Assembly: GCA_027886185.1 (NCBI GenBank)
Contig: WOAB01000563.1
Location: forward strand, 8,060,001 to 8,124,000
Length of the DNA stretch: 64,000 nucleotides
Source: Rheum nobile
Taxonomy: Eukaryota > Streptophyta > Magnoliopsida > Caryophyllales > Polygonaceae
Direction of reading: 5' to 3'
In this document: piece by piece, positions 31,366 through 41,815 of the stretch
Layout: every line of letters begins with the position of its first letter
How positions within the stretch are numbered: the stretch's first letter is position 1
The notes under the pieces: model-generated
What the model was told of the DNA's origin: nothing
What the model saw: only the letters and a program-made list of their open reading frames with translations
The model's database searches: none
Translations under genes and position numbers: made by a program

Positions 31366-31581
31366 TGTTGGTGTCCAATATTGAAATTAGAAGTCGTCAA
31401 GAAGCATCAGAAAGATGAAGAAAGTGGCGGCCAATCAGGAGAATTCTAGAGTATTTTGGTTACTTCCTTAAGTAGATAAAGATGGATTACTCTAGATTAT
31501 TTTGAGTAAATATCTCTTTGGAGAAATTTGAAGGTCGGTGAGGTGGTGATTTGTGTTTTGAGAACCGACCTTCCACACTTA
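31366..31581 (+). repeat. 3' LTR of Copia-C, first piece
   Basis: Starts TGTTGGTGTCC after AAGGCCGAAAT (PPT position). Ends CACACTTA, where the Helitron begins. The 5' LTR reads CACACTTATATATAGTGG uninterrupted at the same place. Confidence 0.85.
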
Positions 31582-31582
31582 T

Positions 31583-32328
31583 CACTAAATCCTAAAAGCA
31601 AGAGTTGAGAATCAATAAATTTTGCATGTAATTAATTATTGTATGTGTTTGCATGGTGCATTGCCACTTTGACATTTTCATGAGGTGTCAAACTGCAGTA
31701 GCTCTTGTTTGGATTACTCATCAATAGGAATTTCCTTTTTTAGGCCACTTTTTTGTGGTTATGACAGCTGCACACATGTATACATTATGTTTTTTTTAAT
31801 TGAAGGTGTTGCCGACTCTGACCAGTATATATACATGAAGCTCTTGTGCAGCCATCTCCAGAACGCAATGCTCCAGCATCCTATTCTCCATTCTGTGGTC
31901 TGACTTCATGTGTGGATACTGCGTGCTTTCCCATCGAAGGCAAGTCATTGCTAACCTTGTCTTGATTGTCGTCTATGTACGTGTTGGTCAGCCATATCCC
32001 TTTCTGCGTGAAGTTTGTTGTTATTGCTCCCCGGCTTTGCATGTTTGTCGTTGTTGATCTGTCGCCTTAGATGTGTTTGACTGTGCTTGTAGAATGTTTC
32101 AACCTTATTCCCCGTTTGAGGGAATCCACGTGCAGACCCTCATTGCTTGTCTATCAATTCCATTGAGGTTACAATTTTGCAGAAAACGCAGCTGCTGTTT
32201 ACAGCTGGATGAGGTTTATTCCCCTTGAGAAATCCCTAAAGATCTGGTTATTAAAACAGTAGAACCCAGGAAGAAAGAGATACAATAGAAGTAGAATCCA
32301 GGAAGAAAGCATGAATTATGACAGGTAC
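31583..32328 (+). other. Helitron left part, unassigned
   Basis: Unique, moderately T-rich sequence with plant-gene-like composition near 31800-32200 (a frame with DQYIYMKLLCSHLQNAMLQH is seen, unassigned). No domain is recognised. It may be 3' UTR or intron of captured genes. Confidence 0.4.
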
Positions 32329-32329
32329 C

Positions 32330-32410
32330 TCTTTATGCTGGTTCAGCTGCTCCTGAAGATCTGCTTCCCTTTTCTGCCACTCGGTTTCCTTTCTTAACCA
32401 ATCGGCATCC
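32330..32410 (-). pseudogene. Captured coiled-coil exon
   Basis: On the minus strand a T-rich/A-rich tract ending CCAG is followed by 27 open codons (DADWLRKETEWQKREADL...) and then GTACCTGTC. This is a clean exon with acceptor and donor, rich in Lys/Glu/Gln as in coiled-coil proteins. The parent gene is not recognised. Confidence 0.55.
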
Positions 32411-33859
32411 TGGATATTTTAAGTATTAAGCAATCATGGAAGAACTTGCATTGGTATCTCAATTTCAAGTCAAACATGGATTATTTACATTCTATATCCA
32501 GAATAAATTTCTCCATCTACTAGGAAAATAGGTGAACTGGAACTTTATGTAATCAGTATTTTCATCCCAACTTTAGTGTATCACTGATATGTACACTTCT
32601 TGTGTTTGTATATCATCTGATGAATATGATTTATGGTAGCTAGCACTGAGCTAAGCTTAAGGGTGTATCATACTTGGGTAAATCATAAATGATATGCCAA
32701 TTTTGAAAAACAAAGAGAAAAGATGGTTTCATGCTAATTTAAGGTACAGAAGTCCACTTCGATTTGACTACTCCCATGGCTTCCAGGATAAGGTTCTTCA
32801 GTTGGATCTTGTATACAGTGCAACTCTCATTTATTAATGGTTTACTGTATTACCTGCTTTTTTAACAGAATCCAGCTAATCTTATACGGCATCAAGGACA
32901 TTCCCTGCCTGCAAAGTAGATTATTCTTGCAGTGAAAGTGCAACCAATGAAGCAAAAAAAGTCTCATATTATCAATATCATGGGTGGACAACCAAATAGA
33001 GCGCAAGAGATTTATGCAATAGGGCTCAGCCAAGGTTAAGGACAAATCCAAAATGAGAATAACTGAAAAGTACCTTACTAAGTCCTCTTGCAAGATTGAT
33101 AGTTATATCAGTTAGGTGAGACTTGTTTGGGTGGAATCATATGTTTTCATTGCAAGGCATGCAAATCTATAGGAGGCAACAATAGATTCACAATCAAATC
33201 TTGCCTATGAGACCAAGCCATTTAGAGTATGGGATTTCGGGTAATAAGGAGCAAGTTGCACAGCCTGACGGATGGCAAAAAAAAATAAAATAAGATAAAA
33301 TACAACGAAATGGAAAATCAAAACATCTTTCTCCACTGGAACAAACATTAATATTCATTCAAGCTAGCAATAACTGGAATTTTCAACTTTAAACTGTTCA
33401 CACTCAAACCAGTATATAATATAGAATGATAAATATATTATTCTAAAGAGTTATTCAAAAGTTTGTCTATTCTATATCAAAGTTCCTATGTTCCAAACTC
33501 ATTCAATGATATGCTAAGGTACCATCCTAAACTCAATTTATTAAACCAAAACAATCAAATCATGCTCATGAATGGAAACAACATCCTTGAACAAATACCT
33601 GCTGAAAATCTTTTAGTGCATCTTTAAATTTCCAAATGATCAGAAATGTTCATGCACATAGTTTTGCTAATACTTGCATATTCGTAGCTTTGCCGTCATG
33701 TCTTTCTCACAGTATGATGTAGCTTCATGTACACTACTAGGAGTATAGTACTTCATACCGCCATGATGAGAAATTAACTTGAACTAAACTCACTTAAAAA
33801 CAGCCAAAAAAATGCCTCTATATAACAATGGTACATTGTCTGCTTTAAACTATTATTAC
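32411..33859 (-). other. Helitron interior, intron-like AT-rich sequence
   Basis: No convincing coding segment. Composition and its position between antisense exons suggest introns or flanking DNA of the captured genes. Confidence 0.4.
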
Positions 33860-35740
33860 CTGCTCTTGCACTCCTTCAAATTTGCAATTTCTAGCTAGCA
33901 TCACCAATGCATGCACACCTCCAGTTACAGCTATTTCCATGCTACATTTATCGTCAGCCGCTAAATTAGCCAAGGCATCAGATGCACGTTCCTGAAAAGA
34001 GAGCAAACAATTAACTAGCATATAATTGACATCATCAATTATACATAAAACAAAAACATTCAAGGAAGGCCCAAAATAAGCAAAATAATACAGTAGAGAA
34101 GGCACAAACCAGAACCCCGTTGCCACCAGTTGACCACTTGAAAATAAGATCAACTAAAGCTTTTATACTTCCTGCCTCAGCAATGGCACCCTATAAACAA
34201 GATATATAACAATGAATATCTTCACAAATTCACACACAAAAAAAGAAATGTGAAAATTGAACAATCTTGTGCTCTTCTCCACAGACAGGTTCCACAGCCC
34301 TCCAGCCGCCTCCTCAGCAACTAGCTTATTCATGGACTTTGCCAATTTTGCAAGGATAGTTATACCTCCATCCTCAGCTACGGCCTTGGCCACACAAGTA
34401 TTCACGGACAAGTTTGCTAGAGCCTACATATCACAATATTCCAGGAAAAGAAACTAATTATATATGCAAAAATGTGCAGTTATAATGCTTTGAGCATAGC
34501 TAAAAGGGACAGCTAAGTCTTCATTGCATTCAATCACAATAACATCAAAATCATTTTCTGATCAAACAAGTGCACCAAGGAAAGCACCTTTGCAGCTTCT
34601 GATTGCAAACCCTCTGTTGAAACAGAGTAGTCCCAGATCCGGAAGATCTCAAAACACACAATCGCAAGATCCAAAACAGAAAGTCGAAAGCATGCAAGAA
34701 CACCAAAGATTTGTTTACGCAGTTCAGGAAATCCCTACGTTTGCGGAGTCTCAGAAAGGGAGATTCGTCCCAATGCACTAGAACGATCAAAGTCACCCAA
34801 GCAGGTTACAAAGGAACATAGATGGGAGAATCGTAAACCCTAGATGACAAGTACTAAATCACAGAACCACAGAAACAGAACAAGGGAGAAGGGACAAAGG
34901 GAGAAGCCAGGAGATCTGGCTTCAATAGGATGCCGGGAACTCAAGGAGCCAGCAACAAACGCCAACGCGCCACCACAGAGATCGAACGCGCTCTCAGGCC
35001 GCCGCTCTCTCTTCTTCTCTCTCTCTTTCTTTCTGAAGTGTGGAAGTGTGTAACAGTAACCCTAGAGCCAGAAGAAGCAGCTTAAATAGCTCAACTGGAA
35101 ACATCATGTGGGCTACCTTCAGATGGGCCAACTAACTTTGCTTCACAAGCCCACTATTAGGCCCAAGCCATCCGACCAAGCTAATGCTTGAGGTTGCTTA
35201 AAACGCCTAACAAGCTCGGATACAAATATTACAATAAGCCCAAAACTCATCATAAGGCTTTTAATTCTACCTAACACATGTTCCTATGATATACCAATAC
35301 TTAGGCTAAGATAATAAACTTGGATTAACATAAGGTATTACACCCTCCCTCCATGAGGTCGCGAGACCAAGAAGCAGGCGCACACCACCCCCATTCATGA
35401 CAGCCTCAGCCCTCTTGTAATCGATGGTCGCATTTCCATCATCTATCACCACTAAAGTTGCCAACCCCGAAGCTGCCTTTTCTTGAACATCGTCCTGGAA
35501 GCTCTGTGTCAAGCTTAACAGCAATGGCGCCCCCTGATTTATCCAAAACTCATCCAGCCCCTGAGGGTTGCTCTCTGCAATTCGGAGTAATGAATGTGAT
35601 AGAATCCATTCCATCCAAGTCATCATTTCATCTATACCCTTGTTCTTGTTATTCGAACTCCTCCAATTCAAAAAAACATCTTTTTCCTTGGTTGTACTGT
35701 CTTCAACCAACGAAGACACCTCTCTGAAAATTGGCTAAAA
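33860..35740 (-). pseudogene. Captured ARABIDILLO-like armadillo-repeat gene fragment, introns retained
   Basis: Exons on the minus strand, in gene order: about 35735-35343 (QGLDEFWINQGAPLLLSL, ASGLATLVVIDD, then SWREG) continuing at 34614-34588 (GLQSEAAK) after a solo LTR; 34423-34268 (ANLSVNTCVAKAVAEDGG, LVAEEAAGGLWNLSV); 34190-34116 (GAIAEAG...LVDLIFKWSTGG); and 33991-33860 (ERASDALANLAADDKCSM, GGVHALVMLARNCKFEGV). The order and motifs are those of ARABIDILLO proteins, armadillo-repeat regulators of root branching in Arabidopsis. Exon lengths of 75 and 132 bp keep frame and have AG/GT borders. One base is missing in the NLSVGEEHK region, the N-terminal F-box and the C-terminal repeats are absent, and a solo LTR splits one exon. 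Confidence 0.85.
34615..35342 (-). mobile_element. Solo LTR inside the captured ARABIDILLO exon
   Basis: A 728-bp insert starts TGTTGAAACAG and ends GGTATTACA on the plus strand, flanked by the perfect TSD CCCTC (34610-34614 and 35343-35347). In minus orientation it runs TGTAATACC to TTTCAACA, with a TATTTAAG box followed by a pyrimidine/purine-rich leader, so transcription direction is probably minus. No internal element sequence remains, consistent with recombination between two LTRs. TG/CA ends and 5-bp TSD suit Copia or gypsy; the family is not known. Confidence 0.9.
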
Positions 35741-35759
35741 TCCACTCCTACAAATGCCG

Positions 35760-36158
35760 TTTCTATTAACCGAAAACAGTTGAAAACATGCCTTGGAGTA
35801 CTTGGGATCGACTTCTATAGCCTGTGATGCATCTTCTTAGCTTCGCATGTGGAAACACGGATCTCCTCTTTCTCCTAAAGTTCCTTTTGGAATTCACAAT
35901 TTTCTGTCTCGCTCTTGAGATCGTCATCTCCAGCAACTGCAAAGAAGAGGCCGAAGTGCGAACCGCTTCGTTCCTCTCAGCTAACGCCTTCTTCCTAGGG
36001 GAAGGAGTGACCTTGGAAACAGCTAAAATTGTGGGTGACATGAAGTTCTTGGTTCCTTTGATTGGCTTTAAATTGGGATTCAGCTTCTTGTTCTCCTTGT
36101 GCTCATTGATGTCGGAGAAGGAGTTTCTTCTTCCAAGCTCTGAAAAACAAGAAACCAA
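35760..36158 (-). pseudogene. Captured fragment of an unidentified plant protein gene
   Basis: The minus-strand ATG at 36158 opens a frame with RRNSFSDINEHKENKK, KGTKNFMSPTI and SPRKKALAERNE. I remember this Met-Ser-Pro-Thr and SPRKK pattern from plant proteins of unknown function, but I cannot name the gene. After about codon 68 the coding sense seems to move to another frame (acidic, DDDLKSETENCEF), so a frameshift or splice junction is likely. It lies upstream of the ARABIDILLO exons in the same orientation and may be a separate captured gene. Confidence 0.45.
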
Positions 36159-38770
36159 CTTTTATTTATCAGAATGAAGATGTAGGGTTAGAGAACTTGG
36201 AACAATCTCACAAGTTGTGCAGCTGGGTTTGCTTTTTACGCAAGGTGGACGTAGATATTGTTTAGCTGGATAAGAAAAGAGTCCTACACATGGTACAATA
36301 ACATACCAAATATGAAATTTATTAACCTAAAATGCATGTATTTTATTTCTAGACAAATTTTATGTAAACATTAAGCTCCTCCAATACCTCTAAGTAAAAG
36401 CTACGATAGAAACGATTCTTACATTTACGATACTACCAATAATGACATATTTACAACTTCTTTTAACACTTTTTGGTTGTTGAGCATAAATAGAAAAAAT
36501 CTCCCATAAAATTGCATATGGATAATTACTCATCAAAAAAATTGTTGATCTACAATAAACCAACCAAATTGGTTTTAAGAAAGGAGTACTACATTTGTTT
36601 AAAATCCGCTATCCCGTGTGAAGAATGGGTGTCCAACTGCTAGGATGTTAATATTTTTAGTTACAAGTTTTGCTATACCATGTGCCACTTGTATATTGCG
36701 TTCAATTGTTGGTATGTATAGCATTGTTGCCATGTTTAATTCAGATATTTTTTTTGCTTTTTTTATACGTGCAATCACTGTTGCGACTGTAATGAATAAG
36801 TTTTCTCTTAGATATGTAATATGTTTGCAATGTATCATACCCTTTATGAGAGACTTTTTTCCTGGAAAATGTGTGTGCATCAAATTACACATGGTAGTTG
36901 AAATACTGTCTCTCACGTGGTGTGTTAAATCAAAAATGTTGTAGTTTGTAACTTTATGCAACATAGTTTTGCAAATCCCGCCGCCTCATCTCCCATCCGC
37001 TCTGCAGGCCCAGCCGAAACTCCAGTGTCCACTAAACCGTTGTTAGTGAACTCACGTCAATCTATATCTGTCTTTATCAAAGATGGATCCTAACTATCTC
37101 GCAGACCACAAGAATGCTAAACCAAGTTTACAAGCCACTCCACGCTAACAACAAAAGGGGAATAGCTCATGGAGATTATTCCATAACATTGTCAGGTTTA
37201 TTTACTACTCTTATCAAATTAAACGAAAATGAAGAATTCATAAACATTTGTGTCCTACTCTTATCAAATAAAAATTCCTTCATATAACACAGATACATAA
37301 CGATAATTAATCCACAATGACTACGAGTTTGTTTGATGGATGTACTTATAAAAATAGCTTATTATTATATTCAAGCGTAAAGAGTACCTGAATCATTCCC
37401 ATATTCCCTGCTCTCATATAGACCAAGTAATTGCAATAAATAATTTACAAAAAAAATAATCAAAAGCTACAAATGTGAGACCCCAAGACAAAACAAAAAT
37501 TGATTAATTGAAACTACCTTGCATCCAAGAGAACAAATTTATTAAAACTTCTTCAACAAACCTAGAGATACTAACTTTATTAAATTTTATTTAGTCCGTG
37601 TGAACACGTTATAAGTTCGGTGAAACTATAACACATTTACTGCTACGAATAATTAGAGAAGTTGGTTTTGCACATGTTTGATAATAACATAACGTCGACT
37701 CTAGGACACATCTATATGTTCTCAATCCAAGCAACACCGCCATTATCTCACGCACCTCTATTTGTGACATCGCCATTAAGGTCATAGCTGGTACCTATAA
37801 GCAGGGCCTTCCAATCAAATTATGTGGCCCTGTTTTATATTGATATAAGGTCTTAATAAAAAAAATAAGAATGGTCAAGTTTTAATAGTCTTGATCACTT
37901 TATGTAGAAAAAAAAATCACTTAATTTTGTTGATATACTAAAATAGATTAATTATTTTAAATGACATAATATTATTTAATGAATCTAGAAAATAACATCT
38001 TGACAAGTGAGGTTGTGATATGAAATATGATAAACTTGACAATATGACATAAAAGCTTATAGAAAAAAATAAGAAAAAAAATTATAGTATTTGAATATCA
38101 AGAATGGGAAAACGGGAAAAAAAGTTTTTTTTTAATAAATAGTTGTCTAAATAAGCCCCAAATTATTTTAAAAACTTTTATTAGGTAAATAATGGATAGG
38201 GCCTCATAAATATCTTTACTATGTTTAGTCTTTACCAATAGAAAATATACTACTATTTTTCTTGTCTAAAGAATAAATTTTAATTTTCTCTTATTCTAAA
38301 AGTAAACCTTAAAAAAATACAAACAGAGGGTGAGGATGGGGGGAGATCGAGCAGCTGAATGAGAAAAAGATAAATTGTGATAAGTAGTCATCTTGTGAGG
38401 GTGGGGGAGATCGAACAACTGAATGAGGAAAAAATACAAACATGGGGGTGGGTGGGGCGGGGGAGGATCGAACACATGTGGATGGGGTGATTCAAGTATA
38501 AAATTTGTGGTAGCAGGTGCGTTTGAAACTAGCTTAAATTGAAATGCTAACGAGAGTAGCATCGAAAAAATAGTTTTTGAAGCGCTACCATTCAATGTCT
38601 GTCTACACCTCCACATATTTCTCATCTTAACCAACGCGTATTGTTTTTAGAAAATGTCGTTTTACACGCTTTGCTTGCTTACAGAAATCCGACAATATTA
38701 ACATACAACGTATCCATCTCATAACTAAGATTCACCAGAGATTTCAACATCCACAAACATACTACGACAT
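36159..38770 (-). other. Helitron right part, no recognised gene
   Basis: AT-rich. A 121-codon minus frame (36599-36964) has no recognised motif. A GGGCC-rich remnant at 37800-37860 resembles hAT termini. A G-rich stretch at 38320-38470 contains a local duplication of about 60-100 bp (GGGGGAGATCGA words). Confidence 0.45.
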
Positions 38771-38801
38771 CCCCGTGCGAAGCACGGGGGTACAAACCTA
38801 G
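38771..38801 (+). other. Helitron 3' terminal hairpin and CTAG end
   Basis: CCCCGTGC, loop GAA, GCACGGGG (38771-38789), then GTACAAAC and CTAG (38798-38801). This is the diagnostic Helitron 3' end. Confidence 0.92.
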
Positions 38802-38933
38802 TATATATAAGTGGTTATGTGTAGATTTGGTGAATGGATGTGTTGTGAAGTTGGGTTTGGGTGTCCCATATGATAAAGAGTGTTGTGAGTTATCCGTATA
38901 ATATCTCTTGTATATTTTTACTATATAATATAA
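38802..38933 (+). repeat. 3' LTR of Copia-C, second piece
   Basis: Resumes TATATATAAGTGGTTATGTG directly after the Helitron and matches 29615-29775 of the 5' LTR. Ends with ATAATATAA, the TSD of the MULE. Confidence 0.88.
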
Positions 38934-39790
38934 GAGGTAAATGTATTAAACCATTCCTTATATGCACTTGTTTGCAACAAACCACCATTTATAAAAACGT
39001 TTGCATAAAATCACCCCTTATTCATATTTGTTGTAAACAACCACCCATATCATAAATCTTTTTAATCATCATATTACATATATTAAAAGACCAAAATAAA
39101 CTTATCATTTTTATTTGTTTTTTATTATTTTATGTATACTCTCATTCGAACAAGATATACATCCCAAATTAAGAGACGTTATCGGTGCAAACCGTAATGG
39201 ATCCAAATTTCTTCCAAAATCTAGACTGAAGACCAGACCAAATAATCCACTCCGTTTCAGTTTCGATTTGGTCCAAACCACTTTGGTCTCGATTATGGAC
39301 GGTGTGATTTTTTTTATTCGTTCTCTTAATGATTTTAATGTTATAAAAATAATATTATTATTAAATTCTAATTAAGTCAGATTTACCTTTTAAGTAGAAA
39401 ATATTAATATAATTAAATTGTGGAACGAATCATGTGATAACGATCACTCTCGTGTGAACGATTCACATACGGCGTAAAATATATGCTAATTGAGGATAAA
39501 ATTTGTAAACTAGAGGAGTCAATGCACAATTATGCAAAAATATAAGTCTCTTAAAGTCTATAATTTTTTGCATAGATGTGTATATATTCTGCATTGTATT
39601 TGCATAATTGTTTAAGTATATAAACTATAAAATAAAATTATAACTAAATTAAATTATATGATAAAATAAGGATGGGGGTGGTTGTTTGCAATAAATTATG
39701 AATAAGGGGTGATTTAATACAAACTTTTTTTTATAAAGGGTGGTTTGTTGCAAACAAGTGTAAATAAGGGGTGGTTTTATTCATTTACTC
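38934..39790. mobile_element. Non-autonomous MULE (Mutator-like), 857 bp
   Basis: Terminal inverted repeats of roughly 110-120 bp start GAGGTAAATG on the left and GGAGTAAATG (complement of the right end). A perfect 9-bp TSD ATAATATAA (38925-38933 and 39791-39799) flanks it. Long TIRs plus a 9-bp duplication define MULEs. No transposase inside. The Copia-C 5' LTR shows the empty site. Confidence 0.92.
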
Positions 39791-39799
39791 CATAATATA

Positions 39800-39881
39800 A
39801 AGTCGCTTTTGTATATTGCGTCTTTATTTAGGTTGAGTTCGGTGAGTGTATAAGGGTCCTGATAGAGTCCATTCCCTGACA
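39800..39881 (+). repeat. 3' LTR of Copia-C, last piece
   Basis: Matches the end of the 5' LTR (TTTGTATATTGCGTCTTT, GGTGAGTGTA) and ends ATTCCCTGACA. Confidence 0.88.
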
Positions 39882-40440
39882 AAATTTCTCCTTGTTCTCG
39901 ACAGTAATGTGTGCAATTTGGGATAGAAGAAACCTATGGGTTTTTGAAGGGAAGTTCTAAGAAGAAAATTTGTTGGTGAATGGGGTTAAGGGCCTTTTGG
40001 AGGGAATCAATATTAATTGTGCCTCCTCCAAATATACCCAAGAGCCAAACTGAGAGAGAAAAATGGAAACCACCACAAAAAGGATGGATTAAACAGAATG
40101 TCGATGCAGCAGTTTTCAAAGATAGGGTATCGGCTCTTGGAGTTTGTATTTGAGATGAGAAAGGCCGATTGCTTGGAGCCTGTACTGAACAACTCTGCGC
40201 GGTTTATGACCCAAACAAGGGCCTTGATTCGTGGTATGCAACTGGTGGTGGCCTTACAGGTCAAATATATTGAAGTGGAGTCCGACTGCAGTAATCTCAT
40301 CCACGCCCGGCCCTCTAGTGTGAAGCTACTGACAAGCCTACTGAAATTAGAATTCTTGTTAATGATGTCTTTTCTTTAGCTAATTATTGTGATGAAGTTA
40401 GATGGACTAATGTCTAATTTTTGGCCTTAGAGGTCAAATA
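39882..40440 (+). pseudogene. LINE ORF2 RNase H-like end, degenerate
   Basis: In shifting frames it reads GWIKQNVDAAVFKD, CIRDEKGRLLGACTEQL, then MQLVVALQVKYIEVESDCSN, the RVT_3/RNase H domain at the C-terminus of plant L1 ORF2. It lacks RT, which could be the piece at 18071-20191. If so, the interval 20192-39881 is nested insertions in a single LINE. A gap of zinc-finger sequence between the pieces leaves this unproven. Confidence 0.75.
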
Positions 40441-40589
40441 GACTAGATGAAAGCTCTATTCTTCGAAACATCAGCATCTTGACTCTCATCTTTGTCCACA
40501 AATATATCAACTCTTTAATAGACAAGATTAATTTAGAATAATTTGAATCTAGCATGCAGGCATATTAGAATGATTCAAATAAGAGGTTG

Positions 40590-40760
40590 GCGTAGGCGGC
40601 GACGGAGAGGGAAAACGTCTACTATCTCAACCTCAGTTACAACCACCTCTGTGGGCCCATCCCTTACGTCGCTCAGCTCCCCACTTTTGACCACACTGTC
40701 TACTTCCACAATAAGTGTCTTTGGGGACCGTCGTTGCCCGCATGCAATTCTACCGCTTAA
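40590..40760 (+). pseudogene. PGIP/LRR-protein C-terminal fragment
   Basis: One plus-strand frame reads NVYYLNLSYNHLCGPIP, then FDHTVYFHNKCLWGPSLPAC before TAA 40758-40760. This is the end of polygalacturonase-inhibiting-protein-like LRR proteins (last LRR, then the HNxCLCGxPLPxC cap). One cap Cys is Trp. Only about 50 codons exist, with no upstream LRRs, so it is a gene fragment. PGIPs are secreted defence proteins that bind fungal pectinases. How it came here is not evident. Confidence 0.75.
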
Positions 40761-41089
40761 ATTATAAATTTAATCCATGTAATGTACCCACACCGATATA
40801 CTAAATAAAATTACCCATATAGTGGATCAGTTCCGATCAATACGTTATACTCGATCCATTTTAAATCAAGATTCTTCTATGGTGACAAAAGTAGTTGTTG
40901 CTGCTGGAGCACGCATCGCCAGCCCCTCAGAAGCCACCCTGTTCAAGGCAGCTCAGGCCAACAATGTCACCCGAAACTTTTATTTTTAAAAAAAGTTGCA
41001 GAGTCATACAGGATCTATTTAATAGAGTCGATGTATGCAGCAGCGATTCTTTTTTAATATTTAAAATTAAACTGGCATTTTTTAGAGAA
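40761..41089 (+). other. Spacer without recognised gene
   Basis: AT-rich with one GC-richer patch at 40885-40970. Near 41028-41055 the sequence GCAGCAGCGATTC has an inverted partner at 41205-41217 (GAATCGCTGC), which may be the arms of a fold-back element centred on the hairpin at 41090-41136. Confidence 0.4.
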
Positions 41090-41136
41090 AAAAAAGGTAT
41101 GAGTCACTGTATGGTATAGCGACTCATACCTTTTTT
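41090..41136. repeat. Strong inverted repeat, centre of a fold-back element
   Basis: AAAAAAGGTATGAGTC (41090-41105) faces GACTCATACCTTTTTT (41121-41136) around a short loop. With the outer CAGCGATTC/GAATCGCTG pair it looks like a MITE-like fold-back of about 190 bp. No TSD was found. Confidence 0.7.
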
Positions 41137-41694
41137 CATTTTTTAAATTAACCCCTCCGCTTCGGTGAGAGTCGTTATTTTTTTTTCCGACTTATTTACC
41201 ATGAATCGCTGCTCTTTCCAGTGACTTATACCAAGGCTGAACAACCTGTCTATTTTGAGAATAACTTTCACACCGAACCTACGGAAAAACTTTCTAAATA
41301 GTGCTTATTTTGGGAAAAAATTCACTAATGTCAGCTAACAATATGTTACGGTTTCAGGGTTTCGGACACGTCCCTACCTACTTCTGTAGGTAAACTTTTG
41401 GATGTGCAATTAGTGAATCGTAATGATTAGTGTTGAGGCACTATTGGATAAAAAAATCCCACACAAAATATAAGGAAGAAATATATGGAAATCCAAATTG
41501 AAAAGAGATTGACTAACATATTAAATTAAAAAAATATATACATAATATAAGAACAAGTTAAAAAGTTTGCGTTTCTTACTTTGCAAAAAAAAAAAAAATA
41601 CTTTACTTACTAAAACTAATACAATAAACAAAATTAAAAATTAAATTCAACTAAAAAAGAAATGAGTTCCACACTCCCACATATTAAAGAAAAA

Positions 41695-41775
41695 AAGTAA
41701 ATCTATTGAGTTTGAACCCGAGACTTTTTAAAGGCAAACTAAACTCTCATCCACTAGGTTAACTACAATTTATGT
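41695..41775 (-). repeat. Possible tRNA-derived SINE fragment
   Basis: On the minus strand TAACCTAGTGGATGAGAG resembles a pol III A box and CTCGGGTTCAAACTC a B box. A related sequence lies at 54490-54590. No 3' tail or TSD is visible, so it is tentative. Confidence 0.35.
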
Positions 41776-41815
41776 TTCTTCTATTAATTTACTTTTATAT
41801 TACTATTATCTAATA

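Larger units (their letters stand above)
31582..38801 (+). mobile_element. Helitron with captured plant gene fragments (7.2 kb)
   Basis: Begins TC at 31582 and ends CTAG at 38801. A 19-nt GC hairpin (stem CCCCGTGC/GCACGGGG at 38771-38789) lies 8 nt before the CTAG. Insertion is between A and T without target duplication, as Helitrons do. The uninterrupted 5' LTR of the same Copia gives the empty site. No Rep/helicase gene is present, so it is non-autonomous. Its cargo on the minus strand includes ARABIDILLO-like exons, a coiled-coil exon and part of another plant gene, and a solo LTR has since landed in the cargo. Confidence 0.88.
29537..39881 (+). mobile_element. Copia-C: internally deleted Copia with a twice-interrupted 3' LTR
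   Basis: The 5' LTR (29537-29865) lacks its start. The 3' LTR starts TGTTGGTGTCC at 31366 and continues in three pieces (31366-31581, 38802-38933, 39800-39881), separated by a Helitron and a MULE. PBS, gag and protease are present; integrase, RT and RNase H are deleted. Aligning the two LTRs shows the empty sites of both insertions. Because the 5' terminus is missing, the TSD cannot be confirmed. Confidence 0.9.

Noticed and set aside
35740..35800. TPR-like IEVDPKYSKA segment on the minus strand
   Set aside because: Only about ten residues, next to frame changes; too short to claim a captured TPR gene.
36599..36964. 121-codon minus-strand frame in the Helitron
   Set aside because: AT-rich, no recognised motif and no splice or repeat support; likely chance.
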